The translations under genes were made by a program, and so were the position numbers. Positions 7,945 through 18,219 of a DNA stretch of 32,503 bases are shown here, piece by piece. This stretch comes from an uncultured Lachnospiraceae bacterium (GTDB lineage: Bacteria > Bacillota > Clostridia > Lachnospirales > Lachnospiraceae): NCBI GenBank assembly GCA_946411695.1, contig CAMKEX010000013.1, positions 1 to 32,503 of the forward strand, written 5' to 3'. Position 1 is the stretch's first letter; each line of letters begins with the position of its first letter. Under the pieces are notes generated by a model that saw only the letters and a program-made list of their open reading frames with translations, was not told the origin of the DNA and searched no databases.

Positions 7945-8649
7945 ATGGACGAGAAGTGGAAACAAATCCATGCGGATTATAAAAAGGCCAAATTTGCACT
8001 CTGGTGTCCGAAGCACTGCAACGGATGGACCCGTGATGGAGAAACAGGCCATTATTACATGTGGAAAGCCTATCATCAGGCACGTACTACTGAACCTAAA
8101 GACTATTTGATCTATGCAAGAATTCTTTCTATGATGGCTTCAGAAAGCAGGGGAAAAGAATTTGATTATGATCGCTATCACAAGTATGTTAAGCCTGCCG
8201 CAGATGCCTATCACCTTGCTGTAAGAGCCGGGCAGAACCCTTCAGATAAGGAATTGAAATACTCTTATTATGAGGCAGACAAACTGGAGTATATACTCAA
8301 TAAGCGGAAAGAACCTTATGAAGATCAAATACGACATATTTCCGGTTATAAACTGCTGTCGGATTTTCAATTTCATGATAGCAGGTTTGTGAGCTTTGAA
8401 CACAATGATCAGAATGCCCTGATGAAGCTTAATTTTGATGGACGTGTGGCAACATTCTTATTCGAAGATGTTGATACCGTGACGGCATATTTTGACTATG
8501 ATAACCGCTGGGTTTTCGACTTTTGCTGTTATCCCCCGTTTAATCCTGATGGAAATACAGGTGTTAGTGATCGTGGGATTGTCTTTGATATTGAATTTTA
8601 CAAAATTGTTTGTGGAAAGGTCACAGTTATATCCTGTGTAAATGAATAA
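7945..8649 (+). CDS. Uncharacterised soluble protein, last gene of cargo block
   Basis: 234 aa; start ATG 7945 after AAGGGAAG. The N-terminal half is Tyr/Lys/His-rich and helical (YYMWKAYHQARTTEPKDYLIYARIL; KPAADAYHLAVRAG). The C-terminal half (about 135-234) is a beta-rich domain beginning LLSDFQFHDSRFVSFEH and continuing through LNFDGRVATFLFEDV and WVFDFCCYPPF. The FHDSR-containing part recalls DUF4085-like and immunity-protein-like small beta domains, but I am not confident of the family. No signal peptide or membrane segment is seen. It is separated from the zinc-ribbon gene by 151 nt without an obvious gene and is followed by a terminator-like hairpin. Function unknown. Confidence 0.65.
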   Translation: MDEKWKQIHADYKKAKFALWCPKHCNGWTRDGETGHYYMWKAYHQARTTEPKDYLIYARILSMMASESRGKEFDYDRYHKYVKPAADAYHLAVRAGQNPSDKELKYSYYEADKLEYILNKRKEPYEDQIRHISGYKLLSDFQFHDSRFVSFEHNDQNALMKLNFDGRVATFLFEDVDTVTAYFDYDNRWVFDFCCYPPFNPDGNTGVSDRGIVFDIEFYKIVCGKVTVISCVNE

Positions 8650-8675
8650 CGAAACTGAATAGATTCTTATTGTCT

Positions 8676-8702
8676 GCGCCCGAAAATCTGGGCGCTTTTT
8701 TT
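8676..8702 (+). terminator. Terminator directly before the giant helicase gene
   Basis: Stem GCGCCC / GGGCGC with loop GAAAATCT is followed by seven T. Its T-run ends only a few bases before the ribosome site GAAAGGAG (8704-8711) of the next gene. It would end the cargo transcript, or attenuate read-through into the helicase. Confidence 0.75.
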
Positions 8703-8718
8703 GTGAAAGGAGAAGTAA

Positions 8719-11700
8719 ATGGCACGCTTCAATGACATACGGACGTTGGCAGAGACCCACGCGTCCGAGATCTCCCGGTCCGTCCGTGCATGGACCGGCT
8801 ACCTTGACACGGCGTCCCAGCTCTACCGCTATAACTTTGCGGACACTCTGCTGATCCACGCCCAACGTCCCGATGCGACAGCCTGTGTGGAGCTGGAGAC
8901 CTGGAACAACCGTATGGGGCGATGGGTCAACCGCGGGGCAAAGGGAATCGCCCTGATCGATGACAGTGGCCCCCGCAAGCGTCTTCGCTATGTTTTTGAC
9001 ATCTCTGATACCCACATGGTTCGAGGAGGGAAGACCCCCTATCTATGGCAGATGGACACACAGCTCCGGTCGGAGATGGCGGACTACCTGATGGACACCT
9101 ATGGCCTCGACTATGATCCCGAGGCTTCGCTCAGCACGGTACTGATGGCTCTGGCAAAAACACAAGTGGAGGAGAACCTTAAAGATGCGATGGACGGACT
9201 CGCCTATGAGATTCAGGGTACTTACCTGGAGGGACTTGGGGAAGATGCCATACAGGAGAACTTCCGCAGGCTCCTGGAGAACAGTACCTACTACATGCTG
9301 GCAAGACGCTGCGGGCTTGATCCCATGGATGAACTGACACCTGACGACTTTTTGGGACTCTCCAACTTCAACCGGCTTTCTGTCCTGTCCTTTCTAGGAA
9401 ACGCCGCTCATGACATCGCAGAGCCGGTCTTGAAGGATATCGGCAGGGAAGTAATCTTCCGCTACCGAGCTATTGCAGCTGAAAGAAAAGTGGATGAATT
9501 ACTACAGCAGAGAGGGTTTTCTGTTGAAAATGAAAATGAAGTGGCTTATAATGAATTTCACACGTTAATTCGCGAAAGCGCAAATGGTGAAGAGCACTCG
9601 CCTGAAGAGCCAGAAGAAACCACACAGGATAAAGAAGAAGGAGGAACAGACCATGGAAGTGACTTACACGAGGAAGGGCGATTACCTGTTTCCGGACCTG
9701 ACGATCGAAGAAGAGCCGGCAGTAATCGGGAAGTACGGGATGTTACGCAGGACGTTCCTGAAGGAGAACAAAAAGAACTGGTACCAGAGCATGCTGCTGA
9801 CAGGGAAGCTGGAGAGGCACCTCGAGGAGATCGACCAGACAGCGGACGAGCAGATGGAGAGGATCTCGGCGGAGATGGCACAGAGAGAAGGCGTGGACGA
9901 GAAGCTGAAGGCAGCAGACCAGATGGAATGGATCCGACGGATGAACAGCATCCGGAGCCGCGCGGAAGAGACCGTTCTGAGGGAATTGGTGTACAGCTGA
10001 TCCCGGAGGAAGCCCTGGAAGACATCGATGAAAATAGAACCGTTGATAATAGAGTCATTGATCTTACCAGTGAATCAAGTGCACATTCCGGTTCAGGACC
10101 TGGTTCAGCAGAAGCAGTAGAAGCAGAAATACAGAAGACATCCGAAGCAGAGGACACAAGATCCCCTGCTTTTTTCATGCCTCCGATCACCGTATTTCCT
10201 TCATTTCCAACTGCCAGTCAGCAGAGAAGGCAGATTGAACAGCGAATGGATGCCGCCTTTGCAGGTGAATCCAACATACCATCAGAAGTCATTGATGAAT
10301 TCCTGCGGACCGGAGGCAACCGCAATAGGAGCCAGCTCCGCATCATCTATCACTTTATGACGGATCCCTCTCCTGAGGAAGCAGCAGAGTTTGTCCGCCG
10401 CGAGTATGGAAAAGGTGGAAAAGGGCTCACCATAGGTGAAACTGACTACTCCGTCTGGTTTGATGAAGCAGGCATGAAGATCTCTGCCGGACACTCTGTG
10501 GATGAACCTCTCGCAGAGAAGGCCTACCTGTCCTGGGAGGATGTTTCCGGACGGATTCGCCAGCTTCTTGCACAGGGAGAATTCGCTCCCCAGTCAGTTC
10601 TCGATGCAGCGAGGGAAAATGCCCTTCATGAACATGCCACAGCGCTGGTCTACATGGAACATGACCTTGCCGACGGGATCGCGGAGATTGTATTTGATGA
10701 CACTTCGGTATTTGAGGGCGGTTTCCCGGGTGCGGTGCAGAAAGTATCCGAGCGTCTGGATGATCCTGCATATCTTGATGACCTCGTGGAACGCCTGGAG
10801 GGGCTTTCAGCCGCCTATGCGGAGTCCCCGGAGATCATGCGTTTTCCATTTTACAACCCTGACAGGATGCTGGCGCAGTTCCGCCAGTTTTCAAAGGAGT
10901 ATGTTCCTTTTGACGCCAGGGACGGCTTTGCATGGGAGGAGCATTCCATCTTTATCACACAGGAAGAGGCGGACGCTTTTCTCGCCTCAGGAGGCCCTTA
11001 CTCCGATGGAAGGATCGCAACCTATTCCTTCTTCCTCCGGCATGAGGATACCCAGGAGCGGGCGGAATTCCTCAAGAACCAGTACGGAACCGGCGGGCGC
11101 ACCCACGCTCTTTCCGGAGCGGATGATTCTTACGCGGATTACAGTGCAAAAGGCATTGTCCTCACCCGCGGAGATAACGACCACCCTGCTTCCTACAGCA
11201 TGACTTATAGCCAGGCTGCCCGTCGCGTCGATCATCTGATCAGCCAAGACCGTTTTCTTACGGCACAGGACCATATACGGATGCCTTCTTATGAACGTGA
11301 ACAGCTGGCGGCAGGTGTGATCCGTTTCTACACGGCGACACCGCCTGTATCCCAGTGGCCATTTACCGGAAGCATCTTTGATATGGAGACCCGCAAAGAA
11401 ATCGCCGCTATGATTGAAGATCCCGAAAAACTCTCCGGGCTGCTGGCCGGGATGGATACAGCGCTTGCCGGAGTCCCAGAAACAGACCCGCGATATCAGA
11501 TGAGGGTTGATGCGCTTGCAGACCTTCACTCATATGCAGAAGGAACCTATACACTGTTTCCGCAGAGGAGGCAGGAACTTGCGATTCCCGATGCACGCCA
11601 GATGTCCCTGACAGATCTGTTTGAGATGAATGTCCCGGAGGGCGCGGTGCAGATTCAGTTGCCTGTTCAGGAAGGGGCCGAACGCTTTACGGCAGCGCTG

Positions 11701-14700
11701 CCTGAAACGGAACGGTCTGAACACGCTTCAACAGAACAGCACAAAGCGGAAATATCCGGGATAGACACATCCGAAACAGAGCAGCCGGATGCTGATCCGG
11801 ACACCTCCTCCTGGGATTCCGTAACACAGGAGGCTGGAACAGATGCACCCCTGTCTGCAGAAGCTGCAACGGAATACAATGCCCTGAAACAGGAGCATTC
11901 CTTCTCTCTGGTGGGCTTTGAACAGAACGGAAACTTTGAGTTTTACGGTGAGGATGCCCGTATCATCGCAGGTCTTTACGGCGAGGAGCCTTTGAAAAAG
12001 GAGTTTCCTGGCGGCACTGTGGACATGATCAGATTTGCAAGTGACCACTGGGAGCCTGAACTCCAGTATCTATGGAGCAGGGGAAACAGTGTTTATCTTG
12101 CAGGAGAGAATGAGGACGGGACTCACTATGAAACTGCGAGCGTCTTTAAAGAGGATTTTCTCCCGATCAACTCAAGGCTCAGGATCTCCGACAGGGATTA
12201 TAGGATTGACAGTGTCGATTTTGCAAACGGTACAGTATCCCTGCAGGATATGACCATGGCAAGGGAAGCCCGTTATCCCATCTTTCGCACGGAATCCGTT
12301 GAATATATCCGCTCCTTCTATGAGGAACAGTATCAGGATATTCCGGATCTTGAGACTGAAACAGAAACATCAGTCCTTGAAGAAACACAGCCTGCAGATA
12401 TCGCTGCAATTGATTCTGCAGAATCCAGGGACCTTCAAACCGGTGACCGTCCTTCGGAACCGGGAACCGTTGATCCATCAACTGCGCAGGTGGAAGGGCT
12501 TCGGGAAGCCTCTATTCATAAAGCGGAATCTTCAAATAACCGTGTGAGTGTGCCTGATACTGAAAACTCCCCACAAATGCCACAAAAACAGGTATCCGAG
12601 CGCCGCGAGGAAGAGATCGAGCAGGCTGTCTTCGATGCCCTTCAGGAATCCGGCACTGACTATGGCAATTACTCCCCAGAGCAGATGGATGTCCTTTATG
12701 ATGCCGCCGAAAAAGGCTTTGACCTTGTTTCTCTCTGCAATCCGCAGTATCCGCCCCAGCAGATGCAGCTCATCGTGGATATGCAGGCCCGCATGGAAGC
12801 CCATACCATTGCCCATTTCCAGGGAGTGATTGGACAGATCACAGGGGATGCACTTAGTATCGACGAGATCAATTCCATCCGAGCCGCTAATCTTCTTCCT
12901 TTGGAAGAAACCAGTCTGCAGGGCACCAACAATCCGAAAAAAAGGACTCAAACAAGTCCACAATTACCAGAAACAGGCCATCCACAGACACAGGAAAGCA
13001 CGGATGATACCGGTTCTCGCGACGTTGTCATCGATCTGACTCCGGATGGACAGGTGGAAAGGATCAGCCATGCTCAATTTGGTACTGAAATACAGGTACT
13101 GCCTCCCGAACTCCACAACTTCCGTATCACAGATGACGACCTCGGAGCCGGTGGGCCCAAAGCAAAATTCCGCGCCAACATGGATGCCATCTATATGCTG
13201 AAAACACTGGAAGCGGAAAACCGGCTTGCCACTCCTGAGGAGCAGGAAAGGCTTTCCCGCTATGTAGGATGGGGTGGAATCCCCCAGGCATTTGATGAAA
13301 ACAGCCGCGACTGGCATGGTGAAGTGGCGGAACTCAAAGCGGCTCTTACTACGGAGGAATACCGCGAAGCCAGGGCAAGCACGCTGAACGCTTTTTATAC
13401 TTCCCCCACTGTGATCAAGGCCATTTACGGGGCACTGGAACAGATGGGGCTTTCCTCCGGCAATATGCTTGAACCGTCCTGCGGCGTCGGCAACTTCATG
13501 GGGCTCCTTCCGGAGAGCATGTCCGACATGCGGATGTACGGTGTGGAGCTTGATTCTGTCTCCGGCAGGATCGCACAGCAGCTATATCAGAAAAACAACA
13601 TCGCTGTTCAGGGATTCGAGACGACCTCCTTCCCGGACAGCTTTTTTGATGCCGTGATCGGTAACGTGCCCTTCGGCCAGTACAAAGTCGTCGATGCCAG
13701 ATATGACCGGCACAATTTCCTGATCCATGATTATTTCATTGCAAAATCCCTCGACCTGGTCCGTCCCGGCGGCGTAGTGGCTGTCATCACCTCCAGCGGC
13801 ACTATGGACAAGCAGAACGAATCTGTAAGGAAGTATCTTGCTCACAGGGCTGATCTGCTCGGTGCCGTCCGCTTGCCCAACAATGCCTTTATGCGCAATG
13901 CAAACACAGGTGTGGTGGCGGACATCCTCTTCTTTCAGAAAAGGGACCGCATGTCCCTGGAAGAACCCGACTGGGTGCACCTAGCGGAAACCAAAGAGGG
14001 ATATATGATCAACAGCTACTTTAAGGATCATCCGGAAATGGTTCTGGGAGAACTTACGACTGAAAGCACCCAGTACGGCAGGCAGGAAGTCACGGTGAAG
14101 CCCGTCGAAGGCGCTGTTCTCGCGGAACAGCTTCAGGAAGCCATGGGCCATATCCATGGCGAGATCACCGCACCGGAAGTAACGGATTCCGAACTGGAGG
14201 ATGAAGATCTCTCCATCCCTGCAGACCCTTCCGTAAAAAACTTCAGCTACACCAACATCGATGGGCATGTCTACTATCGGGAGAACTCCCGTATGAACCG
14301 CATGGAGCTTCCGGCGACAACGGCAGAGCGCGTGCTCGGCATGATCGAGCTGCGCGACACTGTTCAGGAATTGCTGCAGGCACAGTTGGACGACCAGAGT
14401 GATGCAGAAGTTGCCTCTATCCAGAGACGCCTGAACCGCCGCTACGATGAATTCACTGCCCAGTACGGGATCATCAGCAGCAACGCTAACCGCAGGGCCT
14501 TTTCCCAGGATTCCAGCTACTGCCTCCTGGCTTCCCTGGAAATCCTTGATGAGGAAGGAAAGTTTGACCGGAAGGCAGATATTTTCACCAAACGCACCAT
14601 ACGACGCTCGGAGCCGGTCACCAGCGTGGATACCGCAGTGGAGGCACTGGCCCTCTCCATCGGCGAGAAAGCACGGGTCGATCTGCACTACATGGCAGAG

Positions 14701-17700
14701 CTCACTGGCAAAACAAAGGACGAGATCACAGAAGAACTCACTGGCGTCATCTTCAGAAATCCGCTGACAGACCAATATGAAAATGCGGATGAATATCTAT
14801 CCGGCAATGTCAGGGAGAAGCTCCGGACCGCAAAAGAGTTTGCGCAGAACCATCCTGAATATCAGGTCAATGTCACTGCCCTGGAGCGAGTCCAGCCCAA
14901 GGATCTCGACGCTTCGGAGATCGAAGTCCGCCTCGGCGCGACCTGGGTGGATCCGGAGTATATCACAGAATTTATGGGCGAGACCTTCAAGACTCCCTGG
15001 TACCTGCTGGGCAAAGATATTGACGTCCGCTATGCGGAGGTCAACGGACAGTGGAATATCTCCGGAAAGAACAGGGACAGCTACGGCAACCCGCTCGTCA
15101 CTTCCACCTATGGGACCACTCGCGTCAACGCTTATAAACTCCTGGAGGATGCCCTGAATCTGCGTGATACGAAAATCTATGACAACGTGGAGGATGCTGA
15201 AGGAAATGTACGCCGTGTCCTAAACCGCAAGGAGACCATGCTGGCCCAGCAGAAACAGGAAATGATCAAGGAAGCCTTCAAGGAATGGATCTTCCGTGAT
15301 CTGGAAAGGAGGGAAAAGCTATGTGAGAAGTACAACGAACTGTTCAACAGCATCCGTCCCAGGGAATATGACGGCTCCCATATCCGCTTTGTCGGGATGA
15401 CGCCGGAAATCTCCCTGATGGACCACCAGAAGAATGCCGTCGCCCACATCCTGTACGGGGACAACACACTCCTCGCCCACTGTGTCGGGGCTGGGAAAAC
15501 CTTCCAGATGATCGCCGCGGGCATGGAATCAAAGCGCCTTGGTCTTGCCCAGAAATGCCTCTACGTCGTCCCCAACCACCTGATCGAACAGTGGGGGAGC
15601 GACTTCATGCGGCTCTATCCCGGGGCAAATATCCTTGTCGCAACAAAGAAGGACTTCGAGCCGGCCAACAGGAAGAAGTTCTGCTCCCGCATCGCGACTG
15701 GGGACTACGATGCCGTCATCATCGGCCACAGCCAGTTTGAGCGCATCCCGCTCTCACGGGAGCGTCAGGTCGCGACCATCCAACGCCAGATCGACGATAT
15801 CGAGGATGCCATCTCCGAGTTGAAATACGATCGTGGAGAAAACTACACCATCAAACAGATGGAGAAGACCCGCCGGACACTGGAAGTACGTCTCGCAAAG
15901 CTGAATGACCAGAAGCGCAAGGACGATGTCGTGACCTTTGAGCAACTGGGCGTAGACAGGCTGTTCGTGGATGAAAGTCATTTTTACAAGAATGCCTTTT
16001 TCTACACCAAGATGCGCAACGTCGCGGGTATTGCCCAGTCTGACGCGCAGAAGTGTTCCGACATGTTCATGAAATGTCAGTACTTGGACGAGATCACCGG
16101 CGGCAAGGGCGTCACCTTCGCAACAGGCACACCGGTCTCTAACTCTATGGTGGAGCTATATACTGTCATGCGTTATCTGCAGTACGGCACCCTGCAGAAG
16201 CTGGGCATGGGGCATTTTGACTCCTGGGCAGCCGCCTTTGGCGAGACCGTCACAGCCATCGAACTGGCACCGGAGGGAACGGGGTATCGCGCCAAGACCC
16301 GCTTTGCCAAGTTCTACAACCTGCCGGAGTTGATCACCCTTTTCAAGGAGTGTGCCGACATCCAGACTTCGGACATGCTGGATCTCCCCGTTCCGGAAGC
16401 GGAGTACATCAACGAGGTTTTAAAGCCCAGTGAGGAGCAGAAAGAGCTTGTCTCTACCTTTGCTGACCGTGCGGAGGCCGTCCGTTCCGGAAAGGTCCAG
16501 CCCACAGAGGACAACATGCTCAAGATCACCAACGACGGGAGAAAGTGCGCTCTGGATCAGCGCCTGATCAATCCCATGCTGCCGGATAATCCGGAGAGCA
16601 AGGTCAACCGCTGTGTCGAGAACATGTTCAGGGTCTGGAAGGACACGGAAAAGGATCGGTCCACCCAGCTCTGCTTCTGTGACCTCTCCACACCCAAGGG
16701 CGACGGATCCTTCAACGTCTACGATGACATCCGCGAAAAGCTCGTCGCAAAGGGCGTCCCGAAGGAGGAAGTCGCCTTTATCCATGAGGCCAACACAGAG
16801 ACCAGAAAGGAGGAATTGTTTGCCAAAGTCCGCTCCGGCCAGGTACGGATCCTGATGGGGTCCACGCCCAAGCTCGGCGCCGGCACAAATGTGCAAGACA
16901 GGCTCATCGCCCTGCACCATCTCGACTGCCCCTGGAAGCCCTCCGACCTGGAACAGCAGGAAGGCAGGATCCTTCGCCAAGGCAACAGAAACCCGAAAGT
17001 TCAGATCTTCCGCTATGTCACGGAGGCAAGTTTCGACAGCTACATGTGGCAGATCCTGGAACAGAAGCAGAAATTCATCTCCCAGATCATGACCTCCAAG
17101 TCCCCTGTCCGCTCCTGTGAGGATGTGGACGACACCGCCCTCTCCTATGCGGAGATCAAGGCCCTGGCTACTGGAAATCCCGCCATCAAGGAAAAGATGG
17201 ATCTTGATATCCAGGTCAGCCGTCTGAAACTCCTCAAAGCAAACCACACCAATGAGCACTATCGTCTGGAATCTGATATCGCCCGCACCTACCCCATGCA
17301 GATCACTTCCGTCAAGGAACGGATCGGCGGCCTGCAATCCGACCTTTCTGCTGTCAAAACTCTGCATGCACAGCAGGAAAAGGACAAGGAAAGCGACACG
17401 GACAGCTTCACCATGACCATCGGTGGAAAAGAGTTCACGGACAGGAAGGAGGCAGGGACCGCTCTTATCGCGGCCTGCGCAGGCCTTAAGGCCGTCCGCA
17501 CGGAAGGGATCATTGGCGAGTACGCGGGCTTTTCCATGAGCGCCAGCTTCGACGGTTTCCGTCAGGCCTACATGCTGACTCTGAAGCGCCAGTGCAGTTA
17601 CACCGTAGAGGTGGGAAAAGACCCGTCCGGCAATATCACAAGGATCCAGAATGTCCTTTACGGCGTGGAACGGCAGCTTGCGGAATCTCAGCAGAAACTG

Positions 17701-18123
17701 GAGAACCTGCAGGGACAGCTCGCCGCCGCAAAAGAGGAAGTCCAGAAACCCTTTGCCCATGAAGCGGAGCTTGTGGAGAAATCCGCCCGTCTGGCCGAAC
17801 TCAACGCTATGCTCAACATGGACGAGCGATCCCCTGTGGAGACTCTGGGCGTGGATGAGGAGACGGACCAGTCAACTCACGAAGGCAGCAAAGAAAGATA
17901 TACTGCCACGGTTGCCGACCGGGCAGCAGGATCAGAGACCTATGCCGACAAGGCAGCTTCTCTGAAGGAACAGTCTCTGAGGAAAGAACATGTATCCGGA
18001 AAGAATAAAACTACAGGCAAAGAATCTCTGATTGAACGCCTGCAGAGCAAAAAAGCAGAAATCGCAGAATCAGCAAGATGTACTGATGTACGGATAAAGG
18101 CAAGACCGGAGCCTGCTTTGTAA
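8719..18123 (+). CDS. Giant ICE protein: adenine methylase plus SF2/SNF2-type helicase
   Basis: 3134 codons from ATG 8719 (GAAAGGAG before it). In order: an N-terminal ArdC/LtrC-like domain (about 1-255; [27 protein letters not shown]); a charged linker (about 290-430) whose DNA also encodes TnpV in another frame; two copies of a roughly 150-residue module (about 496-650 and 709-870; pattern FLxxGG then EYGxGG / QYGTGG); a beta-rich module near 1052-1160; an N6-adenine methylase ([12 protein letters not shown] about 1514, [12 protein letters not shown] about 1583, NVPFGQY about 1649, a variant of NPPF); then a helicase with Walker A CVGAGKT about 2255, DESH box about 2418, and C-terminal motifs [12 protein letters not shown] about 2715 and [11 protein letters not shown] about 2746. 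A coiled coil and a [15 protein letters not shown] tail end it. Such proteins typify Tn1549-like ICEs. Probable roles are DNA unwinding and protection by methylation during transfer, but these are not proven. Confidence 0.92.
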   Translation: MARFNDIRTLAETHASEISRSVRAWTGYLDTASQLYRYNFADTLLIHAQRPDATACVELETWNNRMGRWVNRGAKGIALIDDSGPRKRLRYVFDISDTHMVRGGKTPYLWQMDTQLRSEMADYLMDTYGLDYDPEASLSTVLMALAKTQVEENLKDAMDGLAYEIQGTYLEGLGEDAIQENFRRLLENSTYYMLARRCGLDPMDELTPDDFLGLSNFNRLSVLSFLGNAAHDIAEPVLKDIGREVIFRYRAIAAERKVDELLQQRGFSVENENEVAYNEFHTLIRESANGEEHSPEEPEETTQDKEEGGTDHGSDLHEEGRLPVSGPDDRRRAGSNREVRDVTQDVPEGEQKELVPEHAADREAGEAPRGDRPDSGRADGEDLGGDGTERRRGREAEGSRPDGMDPTDEQHPEPRGRDRSEGIGVQLIPEEALEDIDENRTVDNRVIDLTSESSAHSGSGPGSAEAVEAEIQKTSEAEDTRSPAFFMPPITVFPSFPTASQQRRQIEQRMDAAFAGESNIPSEVIDEFLRTGGNRNRSQLRIIYHFMTDPSPEEAAEFVRREYGKGGKGLTIGETDYSVWFDEAGMKISAGHSVDEPLAEKAYLSWEDVSGRIRQLLAQGEFAPQSVLDAARENALHEHATALVYMEHDLADGIAEIVFDDTSVFEGGFPGAVQKVSERLDDPAYLDDLVERLEGLSAAYAESPEIMRFPFYNPDRMLAQFRQFSKEYVPFDARDGFAWEEHSIFITQEEADAFLASGGPYSDGRIATYSFFLRHEDTQERAEFLKNQYGTGGRTHALSGADDSYADYSAKGIVLTRGDNDHPASYSMTYSQAARRVDHLISQDRFLTAQDHIRMPSYEREQLAAGVIRFYTATPPVSQWPFTGSIFDMETRKEIAAMIEDPEKLSGLLAGMDTALAGVPETDPRYQMRVDALADLHSYAEGTYTLFPQRRQELAIPDARQMSLTDLFEMNVPEGAVQIQLPVQEGAERFTAALPETERSEHASTEQHKAEISGIDTSETEQPDADPDTSSWDSVTQEAGTDAPLSAEAATEYNALKQEHSFSLVGFEQNGNFEFYGEDARIIAGLYGEEPLKKEFPGGTVDMIRFASDHWEPELQYLWSRGNSVYLAGENEDGTHYETASVFKEDFLPINSRLRISDRDYRIDSVDFANGTVSLQDMTMAREARYPIFRTESVEYIRSFYEEQYQDIPDLETETETSVLEETQPADIAAIDSAESRDLQTGDRPSEPGTVDPSTAQVEGLREASIHKAESSNNRVSVPDTENSPQMPQKQVSERREEEIEQAVFDALQESGTDYGNYSPEQMDVLYDAAEKGFDLVSLCNPQYPPQQMQLIVDMQARMEAHTIAHFQGVIGQITGDALSIDEINSIRAANLLPLEETSLQGTNNPKKRTQTSPQLPETGHPQTQESTDDTGSRDVVIDLTPDGQVERISHAQFGTEIQVLPPELHNFRITDDDLGAGGPKAKFRANMDAIYMLKTLEAENRLATPEEQERLSRYVGWGGIPQAFDENSRDWHGEVAELKAALTTEEYREARASTLNAFYTSPTVIKAIYGALEQMGLSSGNMLEPSCGVGNFMGLLPESMSDMRMYGVELDSVSGRIAQQLYQKNNIAVQGFETTSFPDSFFDAVIGNVPFGQYKVVDARYDRHNFLIHDYFIAKSLDLVRPGGVVAVITSSGTMDKQNESVRKYLAHRADLLGAVRLPNNAFMRNANTGVVADILFFQKRDRMSLEEPDWVHLAETKEGYMINSYFKDHPEMVLGELTTESTQYGRQEVTVKPVEGAVLAEQLQEAMGHIHGEITAPEVTDSELEDEDLSIPADPSVKNFSYTNIDGHVYYRENSRMNRMELPATTAERVLGMIELRDTVQELLQAQLDDQSDAEVASIQRRLNRRYDEFTAQYGIISSNANRRAFSQDSSYCLLASLEILDEEGKFDRKADIFTKRTIRRSEPVTSVDTAVEALALSIGEKARVDLHYMAELTGKTKDEITEELTGVIFRNPLTDQYENADEYLSGNVREKLRTAKEFAQNHPEYQVNVTALERVQPKDLDASEIEVRLGATWVDPEYITEFMGETFKTPWYLLGKDIDVRYAEVNGQWNISGKNRDSYGNPLVTSTYGTTRVNAYKLLEDALNLRDTKIYDNVEDAEGNVRRVLNRKETMLAQQKQEMIKEAFKEWIFRDLERREKLCEKYNELFNSIRPREYDGSHIRFVGMTPEISLMDHQKNAVAHILYGDNTLLAHCVGAGKTFQMIAAGMESKRLGLAQKCLYVVPNHLIEQWGSDFMRLYPGANILVATKKDFEPANRKKFCSRIATGDYDAVIIGHSQFERIPLSRERQVATIQRQIDDIEDAISELKYDRGENYTIKQMEKTRRTLEVRLAKLNDQKRKDDVVTFEQLGVDRLFVDESHFYKNAFFYTKMRNVAGIAQSDAQKCSDMFMKCQYLDEITGGKGVTFATGTPVSNSMVELYTVMRYLQYGTLQKLGMGHFDSWAAAFGETVTAIELAPEGTGYRAKTRFAKFYNLPELITLFKECADIQTSDMLDLPVPEAEYINEVLKPSEEQKELVSTFADRAEAVRSGKVQPTEDNMLKITNDGRKCALDQRLINPMLPDNPESKVNRCVENMFRVWKDTEKDRSTQLCFCDLSTPKGDGSFNVYDDIREKLVAKGVPKEEVAFIHEANTETRKEELFAKVRSGQVRILMGSTPKLGAGTNVQDRLIALHHLDCPWKPSDLEQQEGRILRQGNRNPKVQIFRYVTEASFDSYMWQILEQKQKFISQIMTSKSPVRSCEDVDDTALSYAEIKALATGNPAIKEKMDLDIQVSRLKLLKANHTNEHYRLESDIARTYPMQITSVKERIGGLQSDLSAVKTLHAQQEKDKESDTDSFTMTIGGKEFTDRKEAGTALIAACAGLKAVRTEGIIGEYAGFSMSASFDGFRQAYMLTLKRQCSYTVEVGKDPSGNITRIQNVLYGVERQLAESQQKLENLQGQLAAAKEEVQKPFAHEAELVEKSARLAELNAMLNMDERSPVETLGVDEETDQSTHEGSKERYTATVADRAAGSETYADKAASLKEQSLRKEHVSGKNKTTGKESLIERLQSKKAEIAESARCTDVRIKARPEPAL
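9653..10000 (+). CDS. tnpV: TnpV, encoded in another frame inside the giant gene
   Basis: A 115-aa frame, +1 relative to the surrounding methylase/helicase frame, starts at ATG 9653 and stops at TGA 9998-10000. Its own ribosome site GAAGGAGG (about 9635-9643) lies at good spacing, inside the larger gene. The product is a recognisable TnpV (transposon-encoded protein): [42 protein letters not shown], then [20 protein letters not shown] and a terminal VLRELVYS. In the larger frame the same DNA encodes a Gly/Arg/Asp/Glu/Pro-rich linker, as expected where that frame is the less constrained one. The function of TnpV is unknown. The match to the family covers its whole length. Confidence 0.85.
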   Translation: MEVTYTRKGDYLFPDLTIEEEPAVIGKYGMLRRTFLKENKKNWYQSMLLTGKLERHLEEIDQTADEQMERISAEMAQREGVDEKLKAADQMEWIRRMNSIRSRAEETVLRELVYS

Positions 18124-18163
18124 GCATCGATACATTTGGCTTTAGATTTGTTTATAAAGTTTC

Positions 18164-18200
18164 GGAGCCTGTCTGTTACTTTTGGGAACGGACAGGCTTC
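18164..18200 (+). promoter_or_regulatory. Hairpin at the ribosome site of the ArdC-like gene
   Basis: AGCCTGTCTGTT (18166-18177) pairs with AACGGACAGGCT (18187-18198) with a 9-nt loop and one G-T pair. No T-run follows; the ribosome site GAAAGGAG comes a few bases later. This suggests an RNA structure affecting translation or stability rather than a terminator. Confidence 0.5.
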
Positions 18201-18219
18201 CGGGAAAGGAGAGTAATAA

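Noticed and set aside
9584-9652. Longer TnpV starting at 9584
   Set aside because: The extra 23 residues precede the ribosome site at about 9635-9643 and are unlike the TnpV family start.
16420-17760. 446-codon open frame on the minus strand
   Set aside because: It lies entirely antisense to the helicase part of the giant gene, whose motifs are intact, and its composition is what the complement of that frame produces.
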